From Marisa cornuarietis (lineage: Eukaryota; Mollusca; Gastropoda; Architaenioglossa; Ampullariidae): a DNA stretch of 64,000 bases. Each line of letters opens with the position of its first letter. Position 1 is the stretch's first letter. Location: the NCBI GenBank assembly GCA_004794655.1, contig SMMW01000087.1, forward strand, positions 744,001 to 808,000, written 5' to 3'. The position numbers and the translations under genes are program-made. The notes under the pieces were generated by a model. The model had not been told where the DNA came from. It did no database searches and saw nothing but the letters and a program-made list of their open reading frames with translations. Positions 13,237 through 25,547 of this stretch are shown in pieces.

Positions 13237-13515
13237 AGTTATGAAGCGAGCGAAACGGTACCCCGGGGCAAACGAGAGGTAAACAGAGGCAAGTGTCTCA
13301 TCTCCGAAGTCACGAAGCAGTGTGCAGACTCTGCAAACATAGTTTTATATTTCTGTACCCTAGGGTATATTTGCCACTGCTTTATAACCTCAGCCCCTGG
13401 GGTAAAGCTGCTATTGTGGTGTCTGGACGCTGTTTTATAAATACGGAGACAAGACGCGTGTCCTCGAGTTCCCCGTGTTGCCCCCGGGGCAACGACTAGC
13501 CCTCGCTTCATAGCT
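13237..13515. mobile_element. MITE-like element with terminal inverted repeats
   Basis: The ends are imperfect inverted repeats. The left end reads AGTTATGAAGCGAG and the right end, reverse-complemented, reads AGCTATGAAGCGAG. Both arms continue to a CCCCGGGG-containing block about 25 bp further in. Total length is about 279 bp with no coding capacity. A TA dinucleotide at each border could be a target duplication (Tc1/mariner-like or similar), but the border is ambiguous by a base. The family was not identified. Confidence 0.6.
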
Positions 13516-14252
13516 ACGGCCTGTGTGTAGAGTATAGTGAAGTGTGTCACGTATAGTGCTCCGTCTTTCACTTTCTGGAGTTTTCGATTGGTACATTTCT
13601 TTTAAACCCATGTCCCATACGCACTATTAATAAAGGCCAGTGCTATTATTCTTCTGGCCTTTGACTAATGTGTTATTTCTGCGAATGACGAAGCACTGGA
13701 TTTTCCTCTGATGCTGTCTCGCCAAAGATATTTATGACTCTCTGGAGTGTCTCAAGTCAATGGGAGACAACTCTGATATCGTTACTTTACATCTTTATTT
13801 ACCGCGTATTAAAGGGAGAGGACTCTGGTTCCTACCCCTTCGGGAGTCTTGATGTCCGCATTTGGTGAAACGGAAAGCTTGCCAAGGGAACGAGGCTATT
13901 CCTGGCTATCGATAGAGCCGAATCGGCTAAAACTACAAGAATATTGGATAATGTTCTCGATACACCACAATACTAGACTGCGCCCTCAGCGACTCATGAA
14001 ATAGAAAACATTTTTGTGAAAGCCATTTTTTTAAACGCGGTTTTAGAGTACGATGGGGGCTACCCATAGTGGAAATTTGCTTCAATATGAAGTAGACCTT
14101 GGGGCAATTTTACTGATATTTTCATAAACAGGTACGTATTCGAGTAAAGATTCTCGATTGCGTTCTTCAGACATAAAGAAAGGCGATCTGCATCAAAGAG
14201 GCCTTGATACTGCAACGAGGCTTCAAATTTTTCGCAATCTCGAGTAGTTCAA

Positions 14253-14409
14253 GTTACACCTTTACGTAACACCTTCATGTAACACGCTACACCTTCACGT
14301 AACACTTTACACTTTCGCGTGGCTAGTAACATTTCTTGCGCGGCTCAGTAAAGCTTCACGTATCAGTAACATCTTGCCGTATCAGTTCTACCTTCGCGAA
14401 AGTAATTGC
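14253..14409. repeat. Degenerate ~20-bp tandem repeat array
   Basis: About eight diverged units of roughly 20 bp follow each other. Each is built around a CTTCACGTAACAC-like core (variants TTTACGTAACAC, TTCATGTAACAC, TTCGCGTGGCTAG, TTGCCGTATCAG). A related fragment lies at 12979-13028. This looks like an old minisatellite. Confidence 0.65.
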
Positions 14410-14870
14410 ATGTGAGGCGTCCTAGCATCTGCATGACTGCAGCTGCCGGCGACACTAGGGATATCTGAAGGGAGGATACTCTGTCAACTGTCAGTCGACG
14501 TTTTTGTAACTTTAAGCAGTCATCTCCAGTGGCGCTCCATGATGTTAGAAGCCAAAGCGGACTTCGAAGGCCACGTGGTCCCGATGTCGCACAGAGGAAG
14601 TCTCATTCGTGCCCATGCTACCGGAAGTACAGACTTGCATGCATGAAAGCACGAAAGCAATCGCGAAAATCTTAATTACTGCGAGCTCATGTATAGATAA
14701 ATGTAGCCGGGAAGTTATAGGTTTCGTCGATTATACGGAGCCAAAAGAAAAAAAAAATGTGGGCTAGTTACATGGTTATGACAAAAAGAACAGTGGTAGG
14801 AAGGGATATCTTCAAAAGCAAGCTTTAAAATGTATATAATAACTTGACTCTGCTAATTAAAGGGCAGTGG

Positions 14871-14908
<38 letters not shown>
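14871..14908. repeat. (TC)n(CA)n microsatellite
   Basis: Ten TC dinucleotides followed by about nine CA dinucleotides. Confidence 0.95.
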
Positions 14909-14912
<4 letters not shown>

Positions 14913-16407
14913 CTGTCCCTCTCCACCCCCGTCCTTTTTTTTCTCCTAAATTTCTTCTCTCATTTTTTTTCGATCCTTGATAGCAGAAAAAATGGACACT
15001 GCTGTTAAAACGAATTTTTAAAACGCTTTGATTTAAAGCATTTTGTCGTTACACTTGAAAAGACATTAATTTTACATTAAATATACTTAACATAAGGTAA
15101 AGTCCTGCAGACTTGTAGATTACCAACATCCATACTGTAAGTGGTTCATAGTCTTTAAGCCCCGTTATGCAAAATCTTCCATCGCTAACACGACATCTAA
15201 CAATCGCTTTTGAAAAAAAAAAAAGACAGATACCAGAAGCGATCTTCTGATAATGCAGAAGAATAATAGTGCCTTCATTTTTTCCCACCAGCGCAAGTAT
15301 GAAATGCACGTTAAAAAATAAGTTCATGCGTCATGTAGAGTAACACGATCAGCTATCGATAATAAAGAGGGTAATATATATATATATATAATGCACGAGA
15401 ATATTGAGCACAACCCGACCACGGAAACCAAAGATGGAGCTAATTGAGAAAGAGTGTTGACGAAGTAAATCAACCCATGAGCTCAAGAATTGACGTTCTT
15501 TGAAGGAAGTGTAACCGAAATCTTTCTTCCTAAACCAGCGCTAAACAAAAATAAAAATCCTTCTGAGAACTGACAGCCCCCATTCCCCCCAAACGCCTTC
15601 GCAGATGATTTTAGTTCTGCCTGCTCGGCAACGCCAGGGTTTTGCGCAGTGACGTCAGTCACCCCGCGATGCCTGGTCCATGAAAATGAGAAAATATTTT
15701 CGTTTGCTTTGTAACCATGCACGGCATGTGTAAGCTCTGCGAACAAAAATGAACTTTTCACGCCACTGTATGGCACTCCAGTAGCAGTTCATTATTGACA
15801 TGTGTTTCTTTTCCCGTAAATTAGCTCTTTGTTTAAAAAAAAACTTTTTCTGTCGAAAGCTGCGTTTTGTTTTATATTACAAAAAAATATTGTTACTAAA
15901 CTAATTCCTGGTTGTGTCCAGTGTTTCCTTACTGACCCCTGGACAAGTTTGGTTCTTTGACGAATGACTTTTTATTTTCTTACGTTTTCAAGAGTGGATA
16001 GAGAAATATCAGCTTCCCTCGTAAAATCCTCAAATTCCAAGGAACGGTAGCTCTCATATGGAGGTGATTAAGCTGTCGACGTTTTCATTGCACCTAGGGA
16101 CGGACACGGTCCGAGTCTTCAGGCTGCGACCAAGTCTGGAATTTCTGGTCTGAGACATCGACCGTCCAGACGACAAAGCGGATTCCGTAGCGAACTCTCT
16201 CGCGAGGTCTCGCCTTCTTAACGGGGCTTCATCGTTCTGTCGTTGTCTCTCTGAAGCACCATCGGTCATTTGGTCTTGGACTAAACGCTGGCATCATATT
16301 TTATTCCGTTTTTCCTTTCGTTAGATGCGGTTGTAGTATTATGAAGATTTCATTTACAGTCACATACACTCAAACTGAAATTTGCACGCAGGTACGATCT
16401 CCTTTGA

Positions 16408-16615
16408 AACTAAGGAATAGGTTTCAAAACAGGAAAATAAGGAATGCGTATCAAAACAGGAAAATAAAGAATACTGATCTAGATTAACGTAATGAATACA
16501 GAAAATTATAAATAAAGACCAGGAAGAAAATAACGAATACAAAGAAGAAAATAAGAAATAAAGTTTGGGAAGAAAACAAGGAATACAAGTCAGGAAGAAA
16601 ATATTGAACAGAGAT
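16408..16615. repeat. Degenerate purine-rich tandem repeat
   Basis: Units of roughly 25-30 bp with the shared phrase CAGGAAGAAAATAAGGAATA recur with substitutions and length changes. The strand is strongly purine-biased. Confidence 0.6.
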
Positions 16616-17062
16616 TAAGATTACAATAGCTGCAGCCTCAGCATCGCGCTGCGCTGGTTGCAAAATAGTTTTGAATCAACAAGCAAAAAAGCGACAATTC
16701 TAAAGGGGTATCCGGTACCCGGCGTTGCAAGCGCACAATACAGGCAAGGGACGCCGATCAACATTCGAAGCGAAAGGGGGGGAGGGGATAAAGACTGCGG
16801 TGGTTTCAGCTGTAACAAGCCACAAATTTTTGGTTTGATCCCCACTCCCTCTCTCCGTGTCCCTCTGTCTTTGATCGTGTTCCATCTCACATTAAGATGT
16901 ATATAAAATTTCCTGCGATTGGTTCTGCGCAATAGAGTTTGAGTTCCTGTCATTATGAACCACCGCTAACATCTTAGAACGCAGAAAATAAAAATGAAAA
17001 AGAAACAAAATCCGTAGCAACATACACCAAACATTATTATTATTATTATTATTATATAGATC

Positions 17063-17064
<2 letters not shown>

Positions 17065-17112
<48 letters not shown>
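17065..17112. repeat. (CA)n microsatellite
   Basis: About 24 CA dinucleotides, preceded at 17034-17054 by an ATT trinucleotide run. Confidence 0.95.
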
Positions 17113-17115
<3 letters not shown>

Positions 17116-17173
17116 TAACCTCTCCTTTCAGTTTGATGGTTTAGTCTGGGCACATGCGGATTCTCAATGCGTA

Positions 17174-17454
17174 CACTGGCCCAGGGGACAGTTGCACAAC
17201 ACATTTCTAATTTTAAACACTTTTAGGCCTTAACTCTATTTAGATAATTAGTTTAAAGTGTTCACCACAATTTTATAATTTTTAAAACTAAAACTGCTTT
17301 AAGGAAGATAAAGCTGCTTAAGTCTGACTCTCCGTCCTGTGAGTACAATTTTTTGTATGTTTTTCTGCAATGCATCAAAATGGCTAAGAAGATATTTTGC
17401 TTCTTTAGAACAGTTTTAAGGTTTAGAAACGTGTTGTGCAACTGGTCCCAGTGC
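17174..17454. mobile_element. MITE-like inverted-repeat element
   Basis: The two ends carry inverted copies of a block reading GACCAGTTGCACAACACGTT on the reverse-complemented right side and GACAGTTGCACAACACATTT on the left, both followed by TCTAA. Outside this block CACTGG marks both termini. The interior is AT-rich and non-coding, about 280 bp in total. Superfamily and exact ends are not assignable by eye. Confidence 0.6.
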
Positions 17455-19429
17455 TATATTATCAGACTATTGCTTGACCTTTAGATGGTTATTTTACCCC
17501 CGTGCGGCGCTCACATGAGGAACCTGCTAATTTAGCTAATCTCCCCAATGGAAGTAGCAAGCATTCAAAAGGATGTAAGACAAAGTATGGAGGTAAACAT
17601 GAAAATAGCATAGAAAAAACGGCCTTCCTCAGAAAAGTGTCCAGCACACGTTACTGTGGTAACTATCGATGTTGGCAAGATGGTAATTAATAGAGCGAGA
17701 CAAACATATAGTGGTTTCCACAATAGTACAAGCATTCACAAAATTACTAACTGGTTGGGAATTACTTGAATAAAAAAAAAAGCTCCACACCTAAACCAAA
17801 CGCATAATATATAATATAGATCAAGAGAACAACAAAACATAAGGGAAAAATGAAGAACACATAGAACTTTAAAATGAATATTTAAATATGTAACAGGGAT
17901 TTCATAAAGTGAAAACGAAGAGGCATGTTTACATTCAAGACAAACAGGGAAAAACGCAATCAAGAACTGGACAACAATACATACAAATAAAGACATGACC
18001 TCTTAAATAAAAGACATGGTGTAAGAAAAGTGGGGCAGCTCTCCGCTCCAATAAATTAGGACAACTGATCACTGCGCATGGAAAATGCATGAAAACCAGA
18101 TTTTAAAAAAATTATACAACTCATGGAAATATCAAACGGCAGAACAACCAAACAAACACAAAAATACTGGGGGCATTGTTAACAGGTTATAATCCGGAAA
18201 TCTTAGTGGGGAAATAAATAAATAAATGATTGTTATCGTTAGACTTACTTCTTTTGCACTGAAACTGCAACTCAGTGCCATGGCTTTCTAATGTAGTTAC
18301 TCCTCTTCGATTCGAAGTTTCGTCTTGGACAGCAAATGCACTTCACCAGCGGCTGTCAATAGCTGACACTTTCGTCGCAAGAAGCCAGTACCTTGACATC
18401 GCTCGTCGTCAGCTCTTCAGAGCCTGCTAAGCTCTTGTGTTAGTGTTAAGGCGAGGACCAATCCTTCTTGGGACTATGAGCCGGGGGAAGTTGTGGGGGG
18501 AGGTGCTACAGGAGTCGTGAGAATAGACGAAGGTGCGAACAGGTCTCGCTCGCCCAATGGCGGTGCGAAACGTGATTTTGTCTGGTGCAAGGTGAGACTT
18601 TCACACACTTTCTTTGGCTGCTGAGTTCCCTGACATCGCGACACAGCGAAAAGAGCGAGGTTTCAATGAAGGGACTAAGGGATGGTGAGGTGAGGTGAGT
18701 TTGATTTTTCTGTCTTTAGATGGGTAATGCTTTCGTGAAATGTTCTTGTATAAGTTTTGCAGAAGAGTTGTGAAAGTTGTGCTTCAAATCCTGTGAAGCT
18801 TTGAAATGCTGCTTTTCTGGATTACAAAACAATAGATATATCTTTGTATACAGGGAAGGAGAACAAACAGGAGAACAAAGGATTTCTCTCTTCTCGCGCG
18901 CGCGCACGCACACACACACACACGACACACACACACACACACACACACACACCTCTGTACACACCTATACCTGATAAACGTAAGCTCAGAGGCAAAAGTA
19001 AGTCCCATGGCCTCATGGCGTGTCTAAAAGATTTATAATTGCTCACGTTGTGCTTCAATGCCATCAGTTACAGTAAAACTGTAAGTGATTATACTTTGGA
19101 CAGTTTTTACCAGATATAGAGCCGCTGAATATCATCGTCCTGCATTGGCAACAAACGGCGTATATTACTATTATTATTGGCTGTAGTAGCAATGAAATGT
19201 AAGCCGTATGCAGTGTTTACTCTACTACATGTGGAATACTCGTAGTGTGTCACCTTATACTTACCTTGGTAAGTAGCTACCAGCAGAGAAGCTGCAGGGA
19301 AGAAAGTCCTATTACTTGTTATTCCTCGAATCGGCCACCTTTTGCTCTGATAAGGCTGGTTGGTTATGTTTACTTCGAGTCACGACGAGATAGTGCAGGT
19401 GAGTCCCCAATTCCCATATTACACGCAGG

Positions 19430-19464
<35 letters not shown>

Positions 19465-20679
19465 GCGCGCAGGTGGTTCAAAGTACGTCAGCACGCGCAG
19501 CTAGGATCACGCATGCCTGCGCCCATAATGAGGTAATGTATTTTCATCCCTGGAGTTTGTCCAGAGAAGAACTTTACAGACGTCACAGGCCCTTAAATTT
19601 GACACTGTAGGGGTTCTGGCGTCACGACCTATCTTCAAGATCTCCCCGTCGAACAGAAAGACAGAAAGGACGAATGAATGAGCAAACAAACGAACGAATG
19701 AATGAATGAATGCTCACAGTACGTACTCGCCTCCGCAGAGGTCTTTGAGGTGACACCAGTTAGTGTTACCGGCTGCACAGAACGTCTCTAGGCGCTAGCT
19801 GGGGAGATAACATAATTTTAGTGGTCAATAACTCAGAACAAAAATGGATGTGCCGCTGTGTACCTTGCTTCGGCCGTCATACCCATGGGGTCATAGCATC
19901 CTTGTGAAAGCGCTGCGTGGAATGCAGGTATCGGAACGGCCTTCAGATCCGGTGGCTTTAATGCGCGTGGGGAAGAACTACGCAGGAACTAATCTCAGCC
20001 GGATGCGTCAACGGTAAAATGAGCTGTAGTTCTTGTGCTTTTCTGAAATTAACGAAAAAAAACCAGATGATGAACATTAAATTTTGGTGTGTACTGCCTT
20101 TCATCTAGGTATGTGAAAGACCTCATACAGTACCTGAATAAGAGCTAGACTGCAGTTGGGCCTACCCATGCCCACCCACCCCTTCCTTCACACTTCACCC
20201 TGCCAGAAATAAATGGAGGCGAGCACAGCTGATTAGTCCTTGGAGGCGAACTAGGCTGCTCATGCTTGTCGACTTTTCCAGAAAAAGATCGAGAGTCAAG
20301 AGACAGGAGAGCTTCATCTCCCGACTTCACAACTCGCGGCGCGAACCTGCAGTGCTGACAGCGCAAATTTGTATCCAGACCCGTCGATGTACCGATGAAA
20401 AGGCTGGTGATGCTTCAGCCAGGCTTAAAGGGGCTGTAAACAGTGTAATGCGGTTCGAAAGCCTTATATGCCTGATTTCAGCTCAACTGAGCAACATTTA
20501 CTAATTAACGCATACTTTTCTCACGCTATTCCCACTACATCTAACGCTGTGTGCATGGACACTTTCCGCAATATCGAACAGTTTTCTACCTCCGCCATCA
20601 TTACGAGATGGGCCGCGTGAAAACGCTAGCTACAGCATGTAAAAATATTTCTGTCTGACGTGAGTCATTCGTCCTTTGA
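17455..20679. other. Intergenic stretch with microsatellites
   Basis: No gene is recognised. It includes CG/CA microsatellites at 18896-18952 and 19431-19460 and a GAAT-type tetranucleotide run at about 19672-19712. Short ORFs here (20145-20366 minus, 20262-20504 plus) show no known domain. Confidence 0.5.
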
Positions 20680-22660
20680 CCTGCACCTGTCGTTGGGGGG
20701 AGCACATGGATAGACGTACTGGCAGCTGACAGGCCCGCCACTCACACCTGTTTTGGGCGATAGAGAGCAGGTCCTGTACAGGACGACCAGTCCAGTCTTT
20801 GACTTCGTAAATCAGTTCTTCCTCTGGCTACAGCAGCATCAACCCCCCTCCAAGGTACCTTGAAGGACAGTCTTCGACAAGGTTTCGTGCCAGGTCACAT
20901 GGCCAAACCAGACCACCTGAGGCTCCTTGACTGTTGCCAGTAAAGGTTCCTGGTGTCCTGTGAGTGTGGCAAACGTGCTCCGTAAAGTCGTTGGTTTTAT
21001 GTTCTCTGTACGAGATCCGGAGCAGCCTTCTCGGCCACTTGCTCTCTAATGGCTGTATTCTCCTTTCCGTGTCGACAATCAGTCCACGTTTCACATCTGT
21101 GGCAAAGGATGTTTGTTTCAAGGGATTTGTACAGACTGTACTTTGTAGTAAACCTGATGTTATGTTTGCCCCAGACCCTGTCCAGCCTAGCCAGCGCTGC
21201 TGCTGTTGCGATTCTGATGCAGATATCTGTCGTGGAAATGCCGTCCTTGGAGAGGGTGGCTCCTAAGTACTTAAAGCAGTTTACCTCTTCGAGCCGTACC
21301 CCGTTCTGTTGTGCCGTTGCCAGTGATCATAACTTTGCTAGTATCAGTGCTAGTCTCCATTCCATATGCGTTTATAATGTCTGTCAGTCTGCTGGTAAGA
21401 TATTGGAGGTTTGTTTTTTGTTGTGTGTGTGTGTTTTTTTTTAGTACCTGCTAACAGGTCTATGTTATCTGCAACGCGTAGGCTACAAACTGGCCTTCCA
21501 CCGATGGAAATGAAAGTGTGATGATTGTGGAGGGTTTCACGCATGAAGAAGATTTTGAACAGCACCGGTGATAGGGTGAACCCTTGACATACACCTACTG
21601 TAGTGAGAATGTGAGCTCTTGGCTACCCAGCAGTACTGCGCTCGTTGAGCTATTATGCGATTCGATGAACTGGATGAGGCCTCGATGTTGAATATCCGCA
21701 TCGCATGCCAAAGCCCCTCGTGCCAGACTCTGTCGAAAGCCTTTTTAAAGTCTATGAAGTTGTGATAGAGGTCCCGCTGATGCTGAAGACGCTTTTCTGT
21801 GAGGATACGACAGTTAAAGATCTCAAATATGCTTCTACCTGGTCTGAAGGCAGCCTGTTCTTCCTCTAGCAGTTCCTCTGCCATGGTGCTGAAGCGGTTC
21901 TGTATTACTTTCAGTATGACTTTACTTGGGTGGCTGATAAGGCTTATGGTTTTGTAGTTCTGGCACTGTTTGCTGTTTCCTTTTTGGGGAGGGGTATGAC
22001 TAGTGAGCGCGTCCATTCTTTGAGTTCCCAGACTATTTGGCACAGAACAGTGAGGGCCTTTGTAGTTTCCTTCCCACCCTGCTCGAGCAGCTCATCTGGA
22101 ACTTTGCCAACGCCAGACGACTTACCTCTTTTCAGACAGCGTACAGCTCTTTCGACCTCTTCCCGTAGGACTGGTAGGTCTGCAGGTTCGCTGGTTCTAG
22201 TCTGGTTTGTTTTTAAGGATGTTGGTGTCTGTCGGTCTTCAGCTGGAAATCGTACATGTCTTTGCAATATTCATTCAATCAATTGAGTACAGTAGTGCTT
22301 TCTGTAAGAAGCTGGCCATTGCTTTCTTCGATGACTGAGGTCTTGTGTTGACCTGACCTGGTGAGGTTCCTTAGTAGTTGGTAGGTCTTTTTGCTGTCAC
22401 CTCGTGCCATTCCCTCCTCTGTGATCCGGCGTTGGCTCTCGGTCCACTTCTTCCTGTCTTCATCCCTTTATTGATGGTACAGTTCACTTCTTGGTATTTG
22501 GAAGATGCTTCAGGTTTACTTTTTCTCTCTTCAAGCCCCTCCTTTGGTCACAGAGATCTATGATGTCCGTGACCCAGGGTTGTTTCTTTTCTTTGACGCC
22601 CTAGAACTTCCTAGGCTGTTGACAGTAGCACCTCTTTGATGTTTTCAGCAAGGATGTCTA
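20680..22660 (-). mobile_element. Non-LTR retrotransposon, 5'-truncated and decayed (family R, copy A)
   Basis: Read on the minus strand, this piece encodes a broken reverse transcriptase and the element's C-terminal region. Recognisable segments in order are a VERAVRCLKRGKSSG linker near 22.15 kb, an RT finger/palm block (NYKTISLISHPSK, EEEQAAFRPGRS, then IDFKKAFDRVWHEGL with the first catalytic Asp) at 21.7-21.95 kb, a degraded active-site block SLRVADNIDLLAGT near 21.47 kb, and a C-terminal ERRIQ..LLRISYREHKTNDF block near 21.0 kb. Frames shift at least near 21.97 kb and stops intervene. The active-site motif usually read as FADD or YADD is VADN here. The endonuclease is missing, consistent with 5' truncation. 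The C-terminal part is closely similar to 58.53-59.15 kb and the upstream part to 53.65-54.2 kb. The family resembles RTE/CR1-type LINEs that are abundant in molluscs and corals; the exact clade is not assigned. Confidence 0.85.
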
Positions 22661-23776
22661 CATTACATAGGACAGAAGTCTAAGCGTGTCTTGCTTGCTT
22701 TCTTCGTTATGCATTCTTGCACCAGATCACATTCTTTTCGCTTGCTCTTCTTTCGAGCTTTCACCGTTAGTTTGCCTCGATTAAAGCCTTTTAACACGAC
22801 TATACCAATTGATCTTTCAGCAAGTTGGGCACCTTCAAACAAAAAAAAGTAGAGAGAGTATATTTTTAGCCCACCACACATTTCTGTTGACAACCGGGAG
22901 TCACACATTCTCTATAAGCATTGCAGTACTCGCTTTTTGTCTGCTTACCACTCCCATGACAGACTTACAGGATCATGTAACGCAGAATGAGACTTTTGTC
23001 TAGCTGGGGGGAGTTTCATTAAAAAAAATCTCTTCATTTAACTTTGGGAAGTTTTCTTTGTTTTGTATTGATTTGAACACTTGTAAACTCTGAAATTATA
23101 CCACTGTTTGAATTTGAATAAGTCCCTTGAAATAACTCCTTTGATGTCCTTCAGGTTGGCGGTCTTGCCTCTGGCACCGCACTTTTGAAGCGATGGTAAA
23201 AATATCTAGGAGGTTTTTCCTTAACAAGGTGGTCATGTCTCATTAAAATTATTTATGAAGAAGCCAGGTACATTTTCTAATTAGTTTTTTTCCCCGCAGA
23301 ATAACCAGATACTTGCTGTGTAATGTTCTCATTCAGTTATTTTTCACCTGCGCTAGTTGGAATTTGAGATAAAAATTTGCTTTGTATAGTCACCTTTAAG
23401 AATTTTCTATTAAAAAAAATATGCCCCCACCCCAACCCATTCCTTCCTCCAAACGAAACAGTCGATTTTTTTTTTCAATGCTGCAATGTAACTCTAGCTT
23501 TTTAAAGGAAAAACACATTCATGAATCATCATAACCTTGCTTAATGGTTCCATATTCTACCCACTCCCCCTTCCAACACACGCGCATACGGCACTTAATT
23601 TAGTTGGGAAATGAAGTCGTTGCTTTCAACTGTTAGGACAAGCAGTTTAATTGCCTTCCATTTTTCATTGCGTGGGCTTATTGTTGCAACATAATAGCTC
23701 GTTATATCCTTTTGGCCACACTTACTCCCAAAAAGCTATGAAAGTCACTCCCAGGTCTTAAATACTGTACCAAACT
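22661..23776. other. Intergenic AT-rich stretch
   Basis: No gene or repeat is recognised beyond poly-A/T runs. Confidence 0.45.
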
Positions 23777-25439
23777 TTTATTACTATGGTAAAATAAAAA
23801 CACAGATATTAACAAAGAAACATATATCGATCACTCAACACAAAATGAAGCCATACAAACAAGGCTATTCTGAACCATTTAATCAGGATTTTTACAAAAT
23901 GACAACAGAATGAATTTTAATATCATCCATTAAGTATACTCTTTCCATTGCTAAATAGTGTCACATTTGACAAAAACTGCTCAAACACCAGCATATTGCA
24001 TTCTTTGCATTAAAAGAAAAGTCTCCCTAACACTTGTAATATACTGGACACATGCTAGCTCTTAACTCGCTGGAGCTGGGCTATTAACAGCATACTTTTG
24101 ACTGGTGCTGATATAGTCGCAATCCTGGGCCAGTGTGTTAAACGCTAATAAATGTCTAACACGGAGGAGATAAGCCGGAAGTTGTACACAAACTTAACAG
24201 AATATTGCACTGTCATTAACTTTGTCACAAAAATCCATGGGGTTTAATTTAATCTGGGGATCCACTAATCGACTGACCTTAATTCTAACTTCACATTAAC
24301 CCCCACAGCCAACGAGACAGCTCAGTGTACATATTAATTAAGTATTGCATTAACACTAGCACCACGCTTATTTTGTGGTGTTGGAGAAAATAAAGTCTTG
24401 ACCCTTTCCAAAATGTCAGATTCTCATGTTTAAAGACTTGAATATAACATACATTTTTGCTCAGATCTGCAAGGAAACATTGTTATAAATTAAAATTCAG
24501 TCTCTTGAAAAGAATTTTGCACTTAGCATAGCCTTTAACATGTATAATTAACCCTTCCTGACCTAATATAAATGACCTGTAAGTGATTTTTTTCCCCATC
24601 AACTGCACCTATTTGCCTATAGCTTCCACTTATCGACAACCACTATTTGGGTACAGACTACATCTAAGTAGACCTTTAAATTATGTCTTCTCATGAATCA
24701 ATAAACACAAAACAAACTGTAAAAACATAAAACTGTTCCTGCTATGTTCTGTGACTGTGCAAATTAAGATTCTCTCACTATGGAACCTCAAAGACATATT
24801 TTGGATAAACATCTGTGCAAATGTTTAGGGTAATCTGGTCAAAAACAAATTCAAGCTTATGATGAAGGTATAGGTTCAACAAGTTTTTTTACCCAAATTC
24901 AGTGCTTCTGAGCATTTTGAGTGTTTTTCCATTACACTAGGGATTTATTCCAGCATTAGAATTAAGCTTGATTAGTTTACAATCATGTCATCTATGAGTG
25001 GTAGCAAAGCATACATTTCCATTAGTCTTTGTTGTCATCCATTCAGTCTTTAGTGTTGACACTACTATGTAGGAGCATATGATTGCGGTGATCTCTGACA
25101 TGGCCAGAGCTTAACCCAGGACAGCCAACCCTCACTGTATTGGTAACAAGAGCTGAACCCAGGACAGCAAACCCTCACTGTATTGGTAACAGGCCCTAAC
25201 CGTTGCGCCACCAAACTGCTCTCCAAAAATTGGAAAGCTATGTTGAAAATATGAAAGTTTAAATAACAAATCTCTGAATATAGCACAAAAACAGAACCAG
25301 TTTAGCTTTGAAAATTCAATTGTCTTTTGGAAACTTGAAATCTATACTGTAAAAATGGTATTTTGTAAACAGATGTGCAGGTTTCATTCAGAAATTGTTG
25401 AACCTTTTATTGTGATGTCAGCAAATAATGCTGCAGCAG
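23777..25439 (-). other. Candidate 3' untranslated region of the GRL gene
   Basis: This AT-rich region follows the GRL stop codon. Minus-strand AATAAA words occur at 25406-25411 (29 nt past the stop), 24944-24949 and 23777-23782, so alternative polyadenylation sites are possible. No competing coding exon is visible. The extent is inferred only from these hexamers. Confidence 0.35.
25085..25226 (-). mobile_element. tRNA-derived SINE with internal tandem duplication
   Basis: On the minus strand a tRNA-like head reads GGTGGCGCAACGGTTAGGGC (A-box-like), followed by ACCAATACAGTGAGGG and a B-box-like GGGTTCAGCTC. The segment holding the B box is present twice in tandem with a 43-bp period (25106-25148 and 25149-25191; only a few differences). 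It lies in the likely 3' UTR of the GRL gene, in sense orientation. Confidence 0.65.
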
Positions 25440-25547
25440 TCATGGTTTTAGCTGAACCTCATCCAGAATGATGCGTGATGCAAAGGCTACGATGAAGCCG
25501 AGAACCACTGTCATCATGGCATTGTAAGTTAGAGCAAAGCTGAACAC
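25440..25547 (-). CDS. GRL coding exon 8 (TM7 and stop)
   Basis: Residues 599-633 and a TGA stop. The acceptor is TTGTCCAG, phase 0. TM7 reads VFSFALTYNAMMTVVLGFIV; the TY pair sits where the family's TYhhhhhQF signature is expected. The tail SRIILDEVQLKP is short, as is usual for these receptors. Confidence 0.8.
   Translation of the reverse strand: MFSFALTYNAMMTVVLGFIVAFASRIILDEVQLKP

Larger units (their letters stand above)
13516..17173. other. Intergenic stretch
   Basis: No gene is recognised. It contains the degenerate tandem array at 14.25-14.41 kb, a TC/CA microsatellite, a short TA run near 15377, a purine-rich degenerate repeat at 16.4-16.6 kb and a CA microsatellite at 17.07 kb. 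Confidence 0.5.

Noticed and set aside
21930..22286. 118-codon plus-strand ORF resembling another at 53656-53865
   Set aside because: The resemblance exists because both are antisense shadows of the same retrotransposon family.
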